The notes under the pieces are model-generated. The model had not been told where the DNA came from, made no database searches, and was given only the letters and a program-made list of their open reading frames with translations. The position numbers and the translations under genes are program-made. 64,000 nt of DNA, taken from the NCBI RefSeq assembly GCF_003315175.1, contig NZ_QNRQ01000012.1, forward strand, positions 75,186-139,185, written 5' to 3'. Source of the stretch: Eoetvoesiella caeni (GTDB taxonomy: Bacteria > Pseudomonadota > Gammaproteobacteria > Burkholderiales > Burkholderiaceae_B). Positions 44,838 to 52,904 of this stretch are shown here, piece by piece (within the stretch, counting starts at the first letter, position 1; each line of letters begins with the position of its first letter).

Positions 44838-45521
44838 ATGAAACTGCTTCTCGTTGAAGACGAAGTCAAGACCGGCGATTACGTTAAACAAGGCCTCACC
44901 GAGTCCGGATTTATCGTCGACCTTGCGCGGAATGGATTAGACGGCCATCACTTGGCTTTGACCGGATCCTACGACTTGATCATTCTAGATGTCATGCTGC
45001 CCGATGTTGAAGGCTGGCGTATTGTTCAGGCATTGCGAGAGGCAAAGTCTGCGACGCCTGTCCTCTTTCTTACAGCGCGCGACAGCGTAGAGGATCGCGT
45101 CAAAGGCCTGGAGCTGGGCGCTGACGACTATCTGGTAAAGCCATTTGCCTTTTCTGAACTCTTGGCTCGGGTGCGGACTCTATTGCGGCGCAGTGCAGCC
45201 CCGGTATTTAACGACCAGCTTCAGGTGGCCAATCTAACGCTCGACATTCCTCGCCGACGGGCGCAGCGTGATGGTGTGCGCATCGACCTGACCAATAAGG
45301 AGTTTGCGCTATTGGAGTTGCTGGTCCGTCGCCAGAGCGAAGTGCTGCCGCGCTCTTTGATTGCATCGCAGGTGTGGGATATGAACTTTGATAGCGACAC
45401 CAACGTCATTGACGTTGCCATCCGCCGACTTAGGGCCAAGATTGATGACGATTACGAGCCCAAGCTGATTCATACCGTCCGAGGCATGGGTTATATGCTG
45501 GACGTCACGCCTTCTGCTTGA
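44838..45521 (+). CDS. copR: Copper-responsive response regulator CopR/CusR type
   Basis: OmpR-family transcription factor of 227 aa. Receiver domain with phosphoacceptor Asp51 (ILDVMLPD), conserved Lys in YLVKPFAF, and a winged-helix DNA-binding domain ([20 protein letters not shown], then [11 protein letters not shown]). The heavy-metal subfamily (CopR, CusR, PcoR) matches by sequence pattern. Its gene overlaps the region before copS by 0-2 bp spacing. The five palindromes in the cargo are its probable targets. Confidence 0.93.
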   Translation: MKLLLVEDEVKTGDYVKQGLTESGFIVDLARNGLDGHHLALTGSYDLIILDVMLPDVEGWRIVQALREAKSATPVLFLTARDSVEDRVKGLELGADDYLVKPFAFSELLARVRTLLRRSAAPVFNDQLQVANLTLDIPRRRAQRDGVRIDLTNKEFALLELLVRRQSEVLPRSLIASQVWDMNFDSDTNVIDVAIRRLRAKIDDDYEPKLIHTVRGMGYMLDVTPSA

Positions 45522-45523
45522 CG

Positions 45524-46930
45524 ATGAAGCGACGACCCGCGTCTCTCGCTTTACGGCTGACGGTCTCTATTGGGGCAGTGATCACGATCGTTCTGCTCTG
45601 CTTCGGCTGGATGATCGAGCGGTCTATCAATAACCATTTCATTCAGCAGGATGTAGACGAGTTGAACGCAGTGGTTCAAGCGTTGAAGCACACGCTCGCC
45701 ACCGCCCCGGCCAACGAAAGCCCTGAAGCATTTCGAGATCGTTTGGCGAATGCCGTCTCGGGCCACCACAACGCACAGTACCGGATTTCAACGTCCACCG
45801 GCTCGGTCATTTATTCGACACCCGGCTCAGACCTGGCAAGATTTGCAGGCATTGCGCGCCCCGTCGAGCGAATTTCCATTGACACCGTCGGCACATGGCA
45901 GGATCAGGGCGAAACATTCAGGGGTGCTCTGTTAAGAATGGAGTCCGAAAGCCTGCCCAAGATCGGGCCACTGACCATTGCCGTGGCAACCGGCATCAAT
46001 TTCCATTTGCACTACCTCGAAAGCTTTCGCGGCTATCTTCGACTGATCATAATCGGCGCCTGCTTGATTGCCATTTTGGCTACCTGGATAGCGGTGTATC
46101 AAGGCCACGCACCAATACGGCGGATCAGCCGCGAGATGGGAAGAATCAAGTCAGATCAGTTGCACATACGCCTGGACCCCGACGGCGTTCCCGCCGAATT
46201 GGTTGAATTGACACTGTCTTTCAATGAAATGCTCCACCGCCTTGAAGAGGTCTTCAAGCGCTTATCGGAATTTTCGGGAGACATTGCGCACGAGTTGCGC
46301 ACGCCAATCACCAATATAAAGACACAGACCGAAGTAGCGCTTTCGCAAGCGCGCAGTGTCGATCAATACCGGGAAATCTTGTATTCCAACCTGGAAGAGT
46401 ATGAGCGCATGGCCAAGATGGTAGGCGACATGCTCTTCCTGGCGCAAGCCGACAATCATTTACTTAAACCCGAACTTGTCACAATCGATCTCGACGCAGA
46501 GATACGCACGCTTTTCGATTACTTCGGCGCGTGGGCCGAAGAACGTGGGGTCTCTCTGGAATTGATCAGCGAGCGAGTATGCACGCTAGGTGACACGCTT
46601 ATGATCCGGCGCGCTTTGAGCAACTTGCTGTCTAACGCCATCCGCTATACACCGCAGGGAAGGACCATCTCGGTTCACCTTGAAGGCAATGGGAAATCTG
46701 TGAAGGTTCGGATAGTGAACCCCGGCCCCCGGATCCCGCCGGAGCACTTGCCTCACATATTCGAGCGCTTCTATCGCCCCGACGCCTCACGTCAGCGTTC
46801 TTCGGAAGGAGCCGGCCTGGGATTGGCGATTGCCAAATCCATATTCGAGGCACATGCAGGCCGAATTACAGCGTCTTCAACCCAGCAAGAGACTGCCTTC
46901 GAGGTGCGACTGTCCGCGCAAACGTGTTGA
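45524..46930 (+). CDS. copS: Copper-sensing histidine kinase CopS/CusS type
   Basis: Membrane sensor kinase of 468 aa. Two membrane helices (AVITIVLLCFGWMIERS; LIIIGACLIAILATWIAVYQ) flank a periplasmic sensor of about 130 residues. HAMP region, then H-box SGDIAHELRTPITN, N-box ALSNLLSNAIRYTP and G-boxes (GAGLGLAIAKSI). Start ATG 45524 follows the copR stop (45519-45521) by two bases; the frame could also begin at TTG 45518. Confidence 0.93.
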   Translation: MKRRPASLALRLTVSIGAVITIVLLCFGWMIERSINNHFIQQDVDELNAVVQALKHTLATAPANESPEAFRDRLANAVSGHHNAQYRISTSTGSVIYSTPGSDLARFAGIARPVERISIDTVGTWQDQGETFRGALLRMESESLPKIGPLTIAVATGINFHLHYLESFRGYLRLIIIGACLIAILATWIAVYQGHAPIRRISREMGRIKSDQLHIRLDPDGVPAELVELTLSFNEMLHRLEEVFKRLSEFSGDIAHELRTPITNIKTQTEVALSQARSVDQYREILYSNLEEYERMAKMVGDMLFLAQADNHLLKPELVTIDLDAEIRTLFDYFGAWAEERGVSLELISERVCTLGDTLMIRRALSNLLSNAIRYTPQGRTISVHLEGNGKSVKVRIVNPGPRIPPEHLPHIFERFYRPDASRQRSSEGAGLGLAIAKSIFEAHAGRITASSTQQETAFEVRLSAQTC

Positions 46931-47002
46931 AGCCTAACGAAACTTCTCTTCTGGGCTTGTTTGCCGGGCGGGGAGCTTAGGACAAGCGCATGACCATGGG
47001 CA

Positions 47003-48493
47003 TCAACTTACAGAAAATTGCCCCATCATCCCGTTGTCTTCGTGTTCAAGGATATGGCAGTGGTACATGAAGGGAGATGCCATCGCCGTCTGCGTGAACT
47101 TCACCAGAAGTTCGACCGGCCCCTGGGCGACGACGGTGTCCCTCAGTCCCTGATCACGAATCCCGGGGGCCGAACCATTACGGCTTAACACCTCGAAGTG
47201 AACGCCATGGATGTGGAACGGATGTGCCATCATGTCGCCAGAAACCTCCCAAACCTCGATGTCGCCAAGGCGGACCTGTTCGTCAACCCGACCCATGTCG
47301 AAAGTACGGCCATTGATGCCGAGCATTCCCATTCCCCCCCGCATCATGCCTCCCATGGAAGGCCCGCCGCGCATCATCCCTCCCATGCCCATGTTCATGA
47401 CAAAACGTCGCCGCCGAACCGCCTTGACCTCATCCAGCCGCTCATAAGCATGCAATCTGTCAGGCACTTTGGATTCAAGCGCCGGCTTGCCCTGAGGTTC
47501 GAATCGAACAACCGTCTCCCGTCCAATTCTCCCCAGGTTTGCGGCAGCGGTCATCATGCCCATCATCATTGGAAGGTTGCCGTCCGGACCGGTTTCAAGT
47601 GTCGCTGGCCGGCCATCCGAAAAGTCAGCCAGAATTTCCGCACGCTCTCCCGGCGCAAGTCGTAGGGTGCGAAGCTCGACCGGCTTGTCAAGCAAGCCGC
47701 CTTCGGAAGCAATCCAGTGAAAGGGCCGATCATCCGCGAATGCGAGATCGTATTCCCTGGCATTGGAGCCGTTCACCAAGCGTAAGCGAACCAGGCCACG
47801 AGGCACGCGGGCTGTCGGGTTGACGGTTCCATTGACCATCAGCGTGTCGCCTCGACGTCCATGCATGACCGACATCATGCCCTGAGGCAGTACGAGAGTA
47901 CCGTTCTCGAATTGTCGATCCTGCAGTATCAAGGGCAGGTCATCCACACCATATTCCGATGGCAAGCCGAGCGCCCGTTCATCGTCATCGCTCACAATCA
48001 GCAGGCCCGCAAGCCCTGCATAGACTTGTTCTCCTGTCCGGCCATGGATATGCGAGTGGTACCAGAGCGTCGCCGCCGGTTGACGAATGGGAAGCACCGG
48101 TCGCCACGTCGAGCCCGAACGGATGGTCTGATGAGGACCGCCGTCAAGCTCTCCCGGAATGAGCAGGCCATGCCAGTGGACCGTCGTATCCTCGCCCAAA
48201 GCATTCGTGACCACCATCTCGACGTCGTCGCCACGATGGACACGCAGCGTCGGGCCAAGATAGCTGCCGTTGTAGCCTAGCGTCACGCTCTCTCGTCCAG
48301 GGAAAAAGGATGTTTTGCCAATCTGCGCTTTAAGGACTACCGACTGACTTTTGTCGCGAGCATCAATCAGTTCGGGAATTTTCAATTGCCTTGACTCTGC
48401 GGCAGCAGATGGCCTCCATAAAGATGAAGCCGCCCACAGCGAACCGCCTGCCAGCAAAGTCCCGGCCAAAAAAGAACGACGTGTGAGCGTCAT
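47003..48493 (-). CDS. CueO-like multicopper oxidase
   Basis: Tat-exported oxidase of 496 aa, distinct from the CopA protein. Twin-arginine signal TRRSFLAGTLLAGGSLW; copper motifs VHWHGLL, WYHSHIHG, HPFHIHGVHFE and YHCHILEHEDNGMM intact. A Met-rich segment near 370-400 (MNMGMGGMMRGGPSMGGMM) is reminiscent of the CueO Met-rich helix. Converges on copS. Its upstream control region is cut off by the insertion element at 48591; about 97 bp remain. Confidence 0.92.
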   Translation of the reverse strand: MTLTRRSFLAGTLLAGGSLWAASSLWRPSAAAESRQLKIPELIDARDKSQSVVLKAQIGKTSFFPGRESVTLGYNGSYLGPTLRVHRGDDVEMVVTNALGEDTTVHWHGLLIPGELDGGPHQTIRSGSTWRPVLPIRQPAATLWYHSHIHGRTGEQVYAGLAGLLIVSDDDERALGLPSEYGVDDLPLILQDRQFENGTLVLPQGMMSVMHGRRGDTLMVNGTVNPTARVPRGLVRLRLVNGSNAREYDLAFADDRPFHWIASEGGLLDKPVELRTLRLAPGERAEILADFSDGRPATLETGPDGNLPMMMGMMTAAANLGRIGRETVVRFEPQGKPALESKVPDRLHAYERLDEVKAVRRRRFVMNMGMGGMMRGGPSMGGMMRGGMGMLGINGRTFDMGRVDEQVRLGDIEVWEVSGDMMAHPFHIHGVHFEVLSRNGSAPGIRDQGLRDTVVAQGPVELLVKFTQTAMASPFMYHCHILEHEDNGMMGQFSVS

Positions 48494-48582
48494 GAATGCA
48501 CTTCCCAGTAAACCTTAGAGCCATATTGTTGGCATATTCCGCATAGAGGGCGAATGAGATAAAGTATCACTCATTGAAAGAA

Positions 48583-48590
48583 AAACTTTA
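48583..48590. repeat. Target-site duplication, left copy
   Basis: AAACTTTA directly before the left inverted repeat; the identical octamer follows the right inverted repeat at 51963-51970. ISL3 elements make 8-bp duplications. Confidence 0.93.
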
Positions 48591-48614
48591 GGGTAAGCGG
48601 ATTAAATGGTTGAT
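48591..48614 (+). repeat. Left terminal inverted repeat of the IS
   Basis: Begins GGGTAAGCGGATTAAATGGT and continues TGAT. Paired with 51939-51962, whose complement begins GGGTATACGGATTTAATGGT; three of 24 positions differ. Confidence 0.93.
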
Positions 48615-48677
48615 CTTACCTTAGCATGAGAGTGAGACAGACCGGCATCTCATCGGATTATCTGGTTGATGCTTCAC

Positions 48678-49085
48678 CTACTGCTGGTGCATGTTTCCTT
48701 CGCTAATTCCAGCAAGAACCCCGCACGCCTCAACTTCCCGGTCATCGTTGCAACTCGCTCTCAGTGAAACGAGTTGTTTCTCAAGCGCTTGCAGAGCGGT
48801 TATCTGCGACCGCACATGAGAGATGTGATCATCGAGCAAGGCGTTGACGGCGGTACAAGGCTGATGAGGGTCGTCCTGATAGCTCTGTAGTTCGTGAATC
48901 TCAGCCAGTGACAGGCCCAGGATTCTGCAGCGACGGATGAAGGCCAGCCCCTCACCATGCTTCTCGGTATAGACACGGTAACCGTTGTCCTGCCGATCAG
49001 GCGGCGGCAACAAGCCCTGCTGTTCATAGAAGCGGATCGTCTGTGTTTCGACCCCTACCAACTGCGCCAACTGACCAATGCGCAT
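48678..49085 (-). CDS. Cd(II)/Pb(II)-responsive MerR-family regulator (CadR/PbrR type)
   Basis: Transcription factor of 135 aa. MerR helix-turn-helix MRIGQLAQLVGVETQTIRFY, dimer helix, and metal cysteines Cys77 (DDPHQPCTAV), Cys112 (ASCNDD) and Cys121 (ACGV), spaced like those of CadR. I use ATG 49085 (MRIGQLAQ); the frame extends to 49100. It is divergent from the CDF transporter inside the IS and presumably controls it from the operator at 49117-49147. Confidence 0.9.
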   Translation of the reverse strand: MRIGQLAQLVGVETQTIRFYEQQGLLPPPDRQDNGYRVYTEKHGEGLAFIRRCRILGLSLAEIHELQSYQDDPHQPCTAVNALLDDHISHVRSQITALQALEKQLVSLRASCNDDREVEACGVLAGISEGNMHQQ

Positions 49086-49116
49086 CAGCCTCCTCCCCAA
49101 CGGATTCTTTACTCTA

Positions 49117-49147
49117 TTGACCTTATAGTAGCTTTATAGTTCTAAAT
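49117..49147 (+). promoter_or_regulatory. MerR-type promoter for the IS metal cassette
   Basis: -35 TTGACC (49117-49122) and a weak -10 CTAAAT (49142-49147) are 19 bp apart. The spacer holds TTATAG-N4-TTTATAG with a loose dyad, similar to CadR/PbrR operators of the ACCCTATAGT type. It drives CDF-lspA-tnpA. Confidence 0.55.
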
Positions 49148-49180
49148 GGTACCACAACATTGTTCAAGTGGAGTCGTATC

Positions 49181-50077
49181 ATGAGCAAATCCTGTGGTGG
49201 CGCCTGTGGCGGTGATGCAACGTCCGCAGCGGATACCGATATACAGGCCTCCTCCGAGGCGCCAGGGAGATGGGTCAGTGTTTATGCCGTGCCGAAGATG
49301 GACTGTCCATCAGAAGAACGAATGATTCGCCTAGCCCTGAACGGCTTTGAGGAGATTCGGGCGCTGTCCTTCGACTTGTCGAACCGCCGGCTGAAGGTCG
49401 TGCATGACGGCGAGGTCGAGCCCGTCACCTCGAAACTGAAGACCTTGGGGCTAGGCGCCTCGCTTCAGGAAACCGTCGCTGCAAATCCGGAGACCATCAA
49501 GGCCGCCGAGTTTTCGGCAGCTTCTGCTAAGCAAGAATCCGGGACCCTGCGCTGGTTGCTCGGCATCAATGCACTTCTGTTCGTGGTGGAAATGACTGCC
49601 GGTCTGATCGCCCAGTCCACCGGCCTGATTGGAGAATCCCTGGACAATTTTGCCGATGCGGCGGTGTATGGGCTTGCCCTTTATGCGGTTGGACATAGCG
49701 TGAAAATGCAGGTACGTGCCGCGCATCTTGCTGGTGTACTGCAACTGATCTTGGCTGTGGGCGTGCTCGTAGAGGTGGTGAGACGCTTTGTATTCGGTAG
49801 TGAGCCTGAATCGCTGGTGATGATGGCTATCGCATTCGTCGCATTGATTGCCAATACCAGTTGTCTGCTGCTCATATCCAAACATCGGGAAGGCGGGGCG
49901 CACATGAAGGCAAGCTGGATATTCTCGGCCAACGACGTGGTGATCAACCTGGGGGTCATCACCGCCGGCGCCCTGGTCGCGTGGACCGGTTCCAATTATC
50001 CGGATCTGATTATCGGCACCATCGCGGGGGGCATTGTACTTAACGGTGCCAGACGCATTTTGGCGTTGAAGGGTTAA
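49181..50077 (+). CDS. Cation diffusion facilitator with N-terminal metal-binding region
   Basis: Inner-membrane metal/proton antiporter-like protein of 298 aa. Start ATG 49181 (MSKSCGGACGGDATSAADT); the frame begins at 49160. An HMA-like segment (VYAVPKMDCPSEERMIRLAL) precedes a six-helix CDF core with the metal-site pattern in SLDNFADAAVYG and SANDVVINLG. In ISPpu12-like elements it is annotated CzcD-like; Zn, Cd or Pb export is inferred from the regulator beside it. It lies 3 bp before lspA. Confidence 0.88.
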   Translation: MSKSCGGACGGDATSAADTDIQASSEAPGRWVSVYAVPKMDCPSEERMIRLALNGFEEIRALSFDLSNRRLKVVHDGEVEPVTSKLKTLGLGASLQETVAANPETIKAAEFSAASAKQESGTLRWLLGINALLFVVEMTAGLIAQSTGLIGESLDNFADAAVYGLALYAVGHSVKMQVRAAHLAGVLQLILAVGVLVEVVRRFVFGSEPESLVMMAIAFVALIANTSCLLLISKHREGGAHMKASWIFSANDVVINLGVITAGALVAWTGSNYPDLIIGTIAGGIVLNGARRILALKG

Positions 50078-50080
50078 ATA

Positions 50081-50593
50081 ATGCTCATTATTGGCAAAAA
50101 GCTCTCGCCGTATGCCCTATTGTCCATATCGGGCCTGCTGGCAGCGTCTGATCAGGCTGTAAAGTGGCTGGTGCAGCAATCAATGGCCTATGGCGAGTAT
50201 GTTTCGGTGACCCCGTTCTTTAACTGGGTGCACCTATGGAACACCGGTGCCGCATTCAGTCTTTTTGCGAATGGTGGAGGCTGGCAGCGCTACTTTTTTA
50301 TCGGAATCGCGGTAGTGGTCTCGATTTTTCTGATCAAGCTGATCCTTGAAAATCGTCATAAAGGAGAAGCCATCGCTTACAGTCTTATCCTCGGTGGCGC
50401 CATGGGCAATCTGATTGACCGGGTCTTTCGCGGCTATGTTGTGGATTCCTTTGATTTCTATTGGCGAGACTGGCATTGGCCGGCCTTCAACCTGGCTGAT
50501 ATTGCAATTGTCCTCGGTGCCTTACTTTTCGTTTCCAGCAGCTTGTTGGGTAAAAAAGCAAACACCAATGCCGAGCCGGATGGATCTGACTGA
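50081..50593 (+). CDS. lspA: Lipoprotein signal peptidase (LspA, IS-borne)
   Basis: Inner-membrane aspartic peptidase of 170 aa that cleaves prolipoprotein signals. Four membrane helices; conserved NTGAAFSLF, GGAMGNLIDRV and the catalytic Asp region VVDSFDFYWRD and FNLADIAI are intact. This is an accessory copy carried by the IS, akin to PbrC of lead-resistance operons. The host will have its own lspA elsewhere. Confidence 0.94.
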   Translation: MLIIGKKLSPYALLSISGLLAASDQAVKWLVQQSMAYGEYVSVTPFFNWVHLWNTGAAFSLFANGGGWQRYFFIGIAVVVSIFLIKLILENRHKGEAIAYSLILGGAMGNLIDRVFRGYVVDSFDFYWRDWHWPAFNLADIAIVLGALLFVSSSLLGKKANTNAEPDGSD

Positions 50594-50614
50594 CACCTAC
50601 GCCTATACAACACC

Positions 50615-51904
50615 ATGACCGAACTTCCCGGCAACATCCTTCACCTGCCGCAATACCAAGTACTGGGCTGCAAATCAACCGACGACGAAATGCACTTCCA
50701 GGTGGACGTGCCCGATCCCATCGCCTGCGAGGAATGCGGCGTGCAGGGTGAGTTCGTACGGTTCGGCAAGCGTGACGTTCCCTATCGTGATCTGCCCATC
50801 CACGGCAAGCGGGTCACTCTCTGGGTGGTCCGCCGCCGATACACCTGCCGGGCCTGCAAGACAACATTCAGGCCCCAGCTACCGGAGATGGTGGACGGAT
50901 TCCGTATGACACTGCGGCTGCATGAGTACGTGGAGAAGGAATCCTTCAACCACCCCTACACCTTTGTGGCGGCACAGACCGGCCTGGACTAGAAGACGGT
51001 GCGCGACATCTTCAACGCCCGCGCCGAGTTCCTGGGGCGCTGGCACCGCTTCGAGACGCCCCGCATCCTGGGCATTGACGAGCTATACCTGAACAAGCGC
51101 TACCGCTGCATTCTGACCAACATTGAGGAGCGAACCCTGCTCGACCTGCTGGCCACCCGCCGCCAGGACGTGGTGACCAACTACCTGATGAAGCTGAAAG
51201 ACCGGCAGAAGGTCGAGATCGTCAGCATGGACATGTGGAACCCCTACCGGGCAGCGGTCAAGGCTGTGCTGCCCCAGGCCCGTATCGTGGTCGATAAGTT
51301 CCATGTGGTGCGCATGGCCAACGATGCCCTAGAGAAAGTGCGCAAGGGCCTCAGAAAGGAGCTGAAACCGTCCCAGAGCCGGACTCTCAAGGGAGACCGG
51401 AAAATCCTGCTGAAACGCGCTCACGAAGTCTCAGACCGGGAGCGCCTCATCATGGAGACCTGGACAGGCGCGTTCCCGCAACTGCTGGCCGCCTACGAGC
51501 ACAAGGAGCGCTTCTACGGCATCTGGGACGCCACCACACGGCTCCAGGCAGAAGCCGCCCTGGACGAGTGGATAGCCACCATCCCGAAGGGCCAAAAGGA
51601 AGTCTGGAGCGATCTGGTCAGGGCAGTGGGAAACTGGCGCGAAGAGACCATGACCTACTTCGAGAAGGACATGCCCGTCACCAACGCTTACACGGAGTCC
51701 ATCAACCGACTGGCCAAGGACAAGAACCGTGAAGGGCGCGGTTACTCCTTCGAGGTGATGCGGGCACGAATGCTCTACACCACGAAGCACAAGAAGAAGG
51801 CACCGACTGCGAAGGTCTCTCCTTTCTACAAGAAAACCATCGGTTACGGACTGCCGGACTTCGCAGAGGAACTCAACTACGGAGTCGATCTATCAACCAT
51901 CTGA
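50615..51904 (+). pseudogene. tnpA: ISL3-family transposase interrupted by an amber codon
   Basis: Translates as a full ISL3 transposase of about 429 aa except for TAG at 50990-50992, between AAQTGLD and KTVRDIFNARAEF. The N-terminal zinc-finger region (CEECGVQGEFVRFG, CRACKTTF) is in the first part (125 aa). The DDE catalytic part is in the second (GIDELYLNKRYRC with the first Asp; VDKFHVVRMAND with the second; ESINRLAKDKNR with the Glu). The reading frame is unchanged on both sides. A single base change, for instance from TGG, TAC or AAG, explains it. Downstream translation could restart at GTG 50999. Confidence 0.9.
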
Positions 51905-51938
51905 GGGTGGTATCAGATTGATGGGGTGAAGGTGCCCC

Positions 51939-51962
51939 ATCAACCATTAAATCCGTATACCC
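51939..51962 (-). repeat. Right terminal inverted repeat of the IS
   Basis: Plus strand reads ATCAACCATTAAATCCGTAT then ACCC. Complement matches the left repeat at 21 of 24 positions. Confidence 0.93.
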
Positions 51963-51970
51963 AAACTTTA
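51963..51970. repeat. Target-site duplication, right copy
   Basis: AAACTTTA directly after the right inverted repeat, identical to 48583-48590. It ends five bases before the ATG of the LysR gene. Confidence 0.93.
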
Positions 51971-51975
51971 TCGCT

Positions 51976-52890
51976 ATGAAGTCGCCTGTCCACCTGAACG
52001 CCTTGCGGGCATTTGAAGCCAGCGCCCGCCACCAAAGCTTTTCCGCAGCAGCGGCTGAACTGAACGTCACGCCGGCAGCCGTGGGCCAACTCGTGCGCAC
52101 GCTGGAAGACTGGCTGGGTACGCCGCTGTTCGTGCGGGTCAACAGCGGGAGGGCTCGGCTGAGCCCGACCGAGATGGCTGAACGTGCGTTGCCAGACATC
52201 CGGGCCGGTTTCGACCGGCTGGCGCTAGGCATGGAACGGCTACAAGAGGGATCAACCAGCGAGGTGCTCACCGTGACGGTCAGCCCGGCATTCGCCGCTA
52301 AGTGGCTGCTGCCGCGGATAGATCGATTCCAGACAGCTTGTCCGGACATCGACGTGCGCTTGGACACCAATCACAAATCGGTGGACTTCATAGCCCAGCG
52401 CATCGATATCGGCGTGCGCTACGGCATGGGGGACTGGCCGGGCCTGAAGGCCGACAAGCTCATGGATGAAGAGGCTTTTCCCGTATGCTCCCCTGAGCTG
52501 CTGCGTCAGCGCAGGCAACTACGAAAGCCAGGTGATCTAATTCGCGAAACACTTATCCATGACTTGACGATGGCCGGCCATTCGGGCTTCCCGACCTGGG
52601 AGGAGTGGATGAAGAAAGCCGGAGTTAGTGACACAGCAACGATCCGTCGCGGCATGCAGATCAATAATTCTGCAGCCGTGCTGCAGGCAGCTATTGAGGG
52701 GCATGGCATCGCGCTCGCACGCAGTATCATGGCCCGCGACGATCTGTCGAGCGGGCGCCTGGTGAGGCTATTCCCTGACATCAGCTTTGCGTTGAATGTG
52801 TCTTATTACATCGTTTACAGGCCCGAATGCGCCAATCTGCCCAGATTAGCGGCATTCAGGGAATGGTTAATCACTGAGGCGGATGACTAA
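51976..52890 (+). CDS. LysR-family regulator (GcvA/AmpR-like)
   Basis: Transcription factor of 304 aa. Winged helix MKSPVHLNALRAFEASARHQ, SFSAAAAELNVTPAAVGQLV; effector domain with TVSPAFAAKWLLPRIDRFQ as in GcvA-type proteins. Before the IS inserted it lay divergent from the CueO-like oxidase gene, its possible target. The IS now ends 13 bp before the start codon and no Shine-Dalgarno is visible in what remains, so expression may depend on the element. It converges on the relaxase gene. Confidence 0.9.
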   Translation: MKSPVHLNALRAFEASARHQSFSAAAAELNVTPAAVGQLVRTLEDWLGTPLFVRVNSGRARLSPTEMAERALPDIRAGFDRLALGMERLQEGSTSEVLTVTVSPAFAAKWLLPRIDRFQTACPDIDVRLDTNHKSVDFIAQRIDIGVRYGMGDWPGLKADKLMDEEAFPVCSPELLRQRRQLRKPGDLIRETLIHDLTMAGHSGFPTWEEWMKKAGVSDTATIRRGMQINNSAAVLQAAIEGHGIALARSIMARDDLSSGRLVRLFPDISFALNVSYYIVYRPECANLPRLAAFREWLITEADD

Positions 52891-52904
52891 TCACAAAGTA
52901 AACT

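Larger units (their letters stand above)
48591..51962. mobile_element. ISL3-family element of ISPpu12 type with metal-resistance passengers
   Basis: Element of exactly 3372 bp, bounded by 24-bp inverted repeats at 48591-48614 and 51939-51962 (3 mismatches) and 8-bp direct repeats AAACTTTA. From left it carries a MerR-type regulator, a CDF transporter, lspA and an ISL3 transposase with an in-frame stop. ISPpu12 from plasmid pWW0 has the same gene set and, as I recall, the same length. The close match of the duplication points to a fairly recent insertion. Confidence 0.93.
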
